DNA from: Janthinobacterium sp. 61 | GTDB taxonomy: Bacteria > Pseudomonadota > Gammaproteobacteria > Burkholderiales > Burkholderiaceae_D | Assembly (NCBI RefSeq): GCF_002846335.1 | Contig: NZ_PJMQ01000001.1 | Location: 1,426,001 to 1,490,000 of the forward strand | Length of the DNA stretch: 64,000 nt | Reading direction: 5' to 3' | Shown here: one piece after another, positions 60,087 to 64,000 of the stretch | How the letters are laid out: every line of letters begins with the position of its first letter | How positions within the stretch are numbered: the first letter of the stretch is position 1 | The notes under the pieces: generated by a model | Databases searched by the model: none | The model's input: the letters and a program-made list of their open reading frames with translations, nothing else | Told to the model about the DNA's origin: nothing | Translations under genes and position numbers: made by a program

Positions 60087-63000
60087 ATGTTTGAACGCAT
60101 AATCCGTTTTTCCATTGAACACCGATGGTTGGTGATGCTTGCCGTTATTGCAATGATGGGCGTTGGTATATTCAGCTACCAAAAACTGCCCATCGACGCG
60201 GTGCCGGATATCACCAACGTCCAGGTGCAAATCAATACGTCGGCAGCGGGCTACTCACCGCTCGAAGTCGAACAACGCGTGACGTTTCCTATTGAAACAG
60301 TGATGGCCGGCTTACCCGACCTCGACCAGACACGCTCCCTGTCACGTTACGGCCTGTCGCAAATCACCGTGATCTTCAAGGACGGCACGGATATTTACTT
60401 CGCGCGGCAACTGGTTAACCAGCGGCTGCAGGAAGCGCGCGAGCGCCTGCCTCAAGGCGTATCGCCAGTGCTCGGTCCTATTTCTACAGGCCTGGGCGAA
60501 ATCTACCTGTGGACGGTGGAAAGCGAGCCAAATGCAAAAAAAACGGATGGCCAGCCCTACACGCCGACCGATTTGCGCGAGATCCAGGATTGGATCATCA
60601 AGCCGCAATTGCGCAATGTGACAGGTGTTACGGAAATTAACTCGATCGGCGGTTACGCGAAGGAATACCACGTCACCCCGAATCCAACAAAATTGTCCTC
60701 TTATGGTCTGACTTTCCAGGACATCGTCACCGCGCTCGACAGCAACAACAATAACGTCGGCGCCGGCTATATCGAAAAACGCGGCGAGCAATTCCTGATA
60801 CGCGCGCCGGGCCAAGTCAAGTCGCTCGACGATATGCGCAATGTCATTCTCAACACAGTACAGGGCGTGCCGATCCGCATCCGCGACGTCGCTGAAGTTG
60901 AAGTGGGTCGTGAGCTGCGCACCGGCGCGGCAACCGACAACGGCCGCGAAGTCGTACTCGGTACCGTATTCATGCTCATAGGCCAGAATAGCCGCATTGT
61001 GTCGCAGGCGGTCGATAAAAAAATGGAGGAAATTAATCGTACCTTGCCCGCTGGCGTCAAGGCGGTGACGGTCTACGACCGTACTGTCTTGGTGGATAAA
61101 GCAATCAATACCGTCAAGAAAAACTTGCTCGAAGGCGCGGTACTGGTAATTGCCGTGCTGTTCCTTTTCCTCGGCAATATTCGGGCCGCACTGATCACCG
61201 CGATGGTCATTCCGCTGGCCATGCTTTTCACCTTTACCGGGATGGTTACCTATAAGGTCAGCGCAAATCTGATGAGCCTTGGCGCCCTGGATTTCGGCAT
61301 CATTATCGATGGCGCCGTTGTGATCGTCGAAAACTGCGTACGCCGGCTTGCGCATGCCCAAGCACACCACCAGCGTGCACTGACCCGCTCGGAGCGCTTT
61401 CATGAGGTATTCGCGGCGGCGAAAGAAGCGCGCCGTCCTTTGTTGTTCGGCCAACTCATCATCATGATCGTCTACATCCCCATCTTTGCGCTCACTGGCG
61501 TGGAAGGGAAAATGTTTCATCCGATGGCGTTTACGGTAGTTGCCGCTCTGCTGGGTGCGATGATCCTGTCCCTGACATTCATTCCGGCTGCTGTTGCCCT
61601 GTTCATCGGCAAGCATGTCGCTGAAAAAGAAAACCGTCTGATGGAGTACGCCAAGCGAATCTATACCCCGCTGTTGGCGAAGGTCATGCTTAACAAGGCA
61701 GTCGTGGTAACGGCCTCTGTCGTACTCATTATCCTTTCGGGCGCTCTCGCAAGCCGAATGGGCAGCGAGTTTGTACCGAATCTCAATGAGGGCGATTTTG
61801 CCATCCAATCGCTGCGTATTCCAGGCACCAGCCTGACACAATCGCTCGACATGCAGAAAAAGCTCGAAGCCGGCTTGAAAGCCAAGTTTCCAGAGATCGA
61901 TCGCGTGTTTGCTCGTACTGGTACTGCGGAAATCGCCTCCGATCCCATGCCGCCGAATATTTCGGATGGTTATGTGATGCTCAAGCCTGAAAAAGACTGG
62001 CCTGCCCCGAAGAAAACACGGGCCGAGGTGCTGGCCGCAGTGCAGGCCGAGGCAGCAACGTACGCCGGTAACAGCTATGAGTTTTCACAGCCAATCCAAC
62101 TGCGCTTCAATGAACTCATTTCCGGCGTGCGCAGTGACGTCGCAGTGAAAATTTACGGCGACGACATGGACGTGCTAAACGCCACCGCAGCACAAATCGC
62201 CGCGGTGATCGGCCGCATTCCCGGCGCGGCGGAGGTCAAGACCGAGCAAACGTCGGGATTACCGATGCTGACAGTAAATATCGACAGAGAAAAGACGGCG
62301 CGTTATGGCCTCAATGTCGGCGCGGTACAAGAGGCCCTGGCCATCGCCACAGGGGGACGCAACGCCGGAACCGTATTCGAGGGCGATCGCCGTTTCGATA
62401 TCATCGTGCGCCTGCCGGAAAACCTGCGCACCGATCTGGAAGCACTCAAGCGCTTGCCCATCCCACTTGCCCGCGCCGCAGGCAAGGATGGCGTTCCAGG
62501 GGAAGTAAGCTTTATTCCTTTGGCCGAAGTGGCAACACTCGATTTTGCACCCGGACCCAACCAGATCAGCCGGGAAAACGGCAAGCGGCGCATCGTCGTC
62601 AGTGCCAACGTGCGCGGACGAGACATCGGCACCTTTGTTCCTGAAGCCGAACAGCTGATACAGAGAGAAGTCAAAATCCCGCCAGGCTATTGGATGACGT
62701 GGGGCGGTACCTTCGAACAATTACAATCGGCCACCCAGCGACTGCAGCTGGTAGTGCCGCTTGCACTGTTCCTGGTCTTTACCTTGCTATTTGTGATGTT
62801 TAACAACGCAAAGGATGGATTGATCGTGTTTACCGGAATTCCATTTGCCTTGACGGGTGGCATCCTGGCGCTCTGGCTGCGCGATATCCCGCTGTCGATT
62901 TCCGCTGCGGTGGGCTTCATCGCCTTGTCGGGAGTCGCGGTACTCAACGGCTTGGTGATGATTTCCTTCATCCGTACGCTGCGCGAGGAGGGTATGTCCC

Positions 63001-63272
63001 TTGATCAGGCGATCACGACGGGGGCACTGACACGCCTGCGGCCGGTGTTGATGACCGCGCTGGTGGCCTCGCTGGGATTCATTCCAATGGCGATCGCAAC
63101 CGGCACCGGCGCCGAGGTGCAGCAGCCACTGGCGACAGTCGTTATCGGAGGGATTATTTCCTCGACACTGCTCACTTTACTGGTGTTGCCGCTGCTGTAT
63201 CGCTTGGCGCATGGCAAGGACGACGATGCAGAACCGGTCGGCATCCACAAAAAGGATCCCATTCCAGCTTGA
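60087..63272 (+). CDS. czcA: Heavy-metal efflux RND transporter CzcA (system 2)
   Basis: 1061 residues with 12 membrane segments and two large periplasmic loops. TM4 has LGALDFGIIIDGAVVIVEN, the DFG..DGAVV pattern of the Zn/Co/Cd and Co/Ni pumps (CzcA/CnrA/NccA). The pump domain VGGRD-equivalent stretch VSANVRGRDIGTFVPEAEQL is present. It drives Zn, Co, Cd or Ni out by proton antiport. It starts 14 bases after czcB. Confidence 0.93.
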   Translation: MFERIIRFSIEHRWLVMLAVIAMMGVGIFSYQKLPIDAVPDITNVQVQINTSAAGYSPLEVEQRVTFPIETVMAGLPDLDQTRSLSRYGLSQITVIFKDGTDIYFARQLVNQRLQEARERLPQGVSPVLGPISTGLGEIYLWTVESEPNAKKTDGQPYTPTDLREIQDWIIKPQLRNVTGVTEINSIGGYAKEYHVTPNPTKLSSYGLTFQDIVTALDSNNNNVGAGYIEKRGEQFLIRAPGQVKSLDDMRNVILNTVQGVPIRIRDVAEVEVGRELRTGAATDNGREVVLGTVFMLIGQNSRIVSQAVDKKMEEINRTLPAGVKAVTVYDRTVLVDKAINTVKKNLLEGAVLVIAVLFLFLGNIRAALITAMVIPLAMLFTFTGMVTYKVSANLMSLGALDFGIIIDGAVVIVENCVRRLAHAQAHHQRALTRSERFHEVFAAAKEARRPLLFGQLIIMIVYIPIFALTGVEGKMFHPMAFTVVAALLGAMILSLTFIPAAVALFIGKHVAEKENRLMEYAKRIYTPLLAKVMLNKAVVVTASVVLIILSGALASRMGSEFVPNLNEGDFAIQSLRIPGTSLTQSLDMQKKLEAGLKAKFPEIDRVFARTGTAEIASDPMPPNISDGYVMLKPEKDWPAPKKTRAEVLAAVQAEAATYAGNSYEFSQPIQLRFNELISGVRSDVAVKIYGDDMDVLNATAAQIAAVIGRIPGAAEVKTEQTSGLPMLTVNIDREKTARYGLNVGAVQEALAIATGGRNAGTVFEGDRRFDIIVRLPENLRTDLEALKRLPIPLARAAGKDGVPGEVSFIPLAEVATLDFAPGPNQISRENGKRRIVVSANVRGRDIGTFVPEAEQLIQREVKIPPGYWMTWGGTFEQLQSATQRLQLVVPLALFLVFTLLFVMFNNAKDGLIVFTGIPFALTGGILALWLRDIPLSISAAVGFIALSGVAVLNGLVMISFIRTLREEGMSLDQAITTGALTRLRPVLMTALVASLGFIPMAIATGTGAEVQQPLATVVIGGIISSTLLTLLVLPLLYRLAHGKDDDAEPVGIHKKDPIPA

Positions 63273-63306
63273 TTTTTTGCTACCGAGCTTTTGTTTATTC
63301 GGTTTT

Positions 63307-63334
63307 CCACCTGGATGTTTCAACGCCCAGGTGG
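63307..63334. terminator. Hairpin after czcCBA
   Basis: CCACCTGG and CCAGGTGG form a perfect 8-base stem with a 12-base loop, 35 bases after the czcA stop. A TTTT run precedes it but none follows, so on the plus strand it would be a weak intrinsic terminator. Confidence 0.4.
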
Positions 63335-63420
63335 ATCGAATTTCAGAGCGTCGGCTTGCAATACGCGAGCAAATTATTGCTGTTGATGAAATTTTCAACA
63401 GGAAAGTACGAGGAAATTAA

Positions 63421-63564
63421 ATGAGTTACTTAAAAATAATAATAATCTTTTTGAGAGATTGTTCCATGAAAGCCATTCTATTAATTTTACTTGTATTTTT
63501 TGTCTATGACTCTGTCTCCTATTGGACCCCGGACATACGGTGGTTGCTGAGCAGATCAAACTAA
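63421..63564 (+). CDS. Small hydrophobic protein downstream of czcA
   Basis: 47 residues with GAGGAAA before the ATG; an internal ATG at 63466 gives 32. It contains one membrane segment (MKAILLILLVFFVYDSVSYW) and ends WTPDIRWLLSRSN. The lowered GC is unlike czcA. No family recognised. Small membrane proteins of this kind sometimes modulate efflux pumps; the link here is position only. Confidence 0.5.
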   Translation: MSYLKIIIIFLRDCSMKAILLILLVFFVYDSVSYWTPDIRWLLSRSN

Positions 63565-63648
63565 AAGACAGAAAAATTTAAAAAAAACATCAAATTTTCA
63601 TCGAATCCCAACCATTAACATCTTTATTTCAGTGAATGAGGGTTTCAA

Positions 63649-63891
63649 ATGATGGATGACAGCCGCACGGCATCTCCGAAAAAAAATAATGAAAGCGTCG
63701 CCGTTGTACAGGCGAAGGACATTCATGATGAGGTCACGTGGACCGTGATCGGCACCTCGGCGCTGACGTTTCTACTCGTTGCGGGATTCGTTTTATGGCT
63801 GCATTGGTCAAGCAGGACCAAGAAATCCGATCAGAATAAAAAAGGGCATGCGGAGGCACAACCCCGAAAGCGAAAGCGCTCCCGTCGTTAG
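63649..63891 (+). CDS. Small single-TM protein
   Basis: 80 residues (or 79 from the ATG at 63652). A polar N-terminus is followed by one membrane segment (VTWTVIGTSALTFLLVAGFVLWLHW) and a very basic tail (QPRKRKRSRR). No family recognised. It follows the small hydrophobic gene and may belong to the czc region. The final bases 63892-64000 contain nothing I can assign. Confidence 0.55.
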   Translation: MMDDSRTASPKKNNESVAVVQAKDIHDEVTWTVIGTSALTFLLVAGFVLWLHWSSRTKKSDQNKKGHAEAQPRKRKRSRR

Positions 63892-64000
63892 CCGGGCGCT
63901 TGCCTCCGTTTGGTGGCAATAAAGGCTCAAGATAAATGGACTTAAAGAAATGTGTGAACATGTCGGCGACGTGTGTATGAGCGCGCCAGGTGGAAAATGT

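Noticed and set aside
60342..61841. 499-codon minus-strand frame inside czcA
   Set aside because: His/Gln/Asp-rich shadow of czcA, which matches its family throughout.
1..64000. CRISPR arrays, tRNA and rRNA genes
   Set aside because: No spaced identical repeats and no tRNA- or rRNA-like sequence were seen when reading both strands.

Overview
The window looks like the chromosome of a high-GC betaproteobacterium, most likely Oxalobacteraceae (Janthinobacterium/Massilia/Duganella-like). This is inferred from codon use, the regulator and transporter families and the metal-resistance gene types; there is no rRNA or other marker gene to prove it. I saw no tRNA, rRNA or CRISPR array.

Bases 1-24650 are ordinary, GC-rich chromosome. 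They hold an amidase with a divergent LysR regulator, a five-heme cytochrome c fusion, an NRAMP-like transporter, and a short-chain dehydrogenase divergent from a MerR regulator. A Cache-domain protein sits beside a chemotaxis receptor, followed by a cadR-cadA metal efflux pair with a textbook operator. Then come an alpha/beta-hydrolase gene with an internal deletion, an MFS pump, GNAT acetyltransferases, an HTH-citrate synthase fusion and a MarR-thioesterase-GNAT cluster. Bases 24650-27263 are less GC-biased and look acquired: an NADP-binding reductase, an azoreductase and a LysR regulator. Bases 29900-37000 return to chromosome-like genes: DUF1801, DUF535, two tandem serine hydrolases and an EAL protein that has lost its 5' part.

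The rest is a mosaic of metal-resistance cassettes. It contains merR-merT-merP plus a GDCCVxC protein but no merA (37.6-38.9 kb). A lead operon pbrR-pbrA-pbrBC lies just inside a Tn3-family terminal repeat (41.9-45.9 kb). A first RND efflux operon follows on the minus strand (53.7-46.7 kb), then an FTR1/cytochrome c permease of PbrT type (53.8-55.7 kb), then a second RND efflux operon on the plus strand (56.8-63.3 kb). Fragments of tnpA, cadA, an IS3 orfA, a histidine kinase and an IS630-like MITE mark past rearrangement.

The most interesting structure is a two-gene module: a tyrosine recombinase divergent from a KfrA-like coiled-coil DNA-binding protein. There are two complete copies (27.5-29.8 kb and 39.4-41.7 kb), a third recombinase remnant (55.8 kb) and a third kfrA remnant (39.1 kb). 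The two complete copies share little intergenic sequence except two elements. One is a dyad ATTAC-RTAYCAT-GTAAT next to kfrA. The other is a dyad GATAA-N6/7-TTATC on the recombinase side, 53 and 54 bases from the first. The second dyad has the geometry of a tyrosine-recombinase core site. I propose that this module is a mobile recombination unit that has shuffled the metal cassettes; this is inference.
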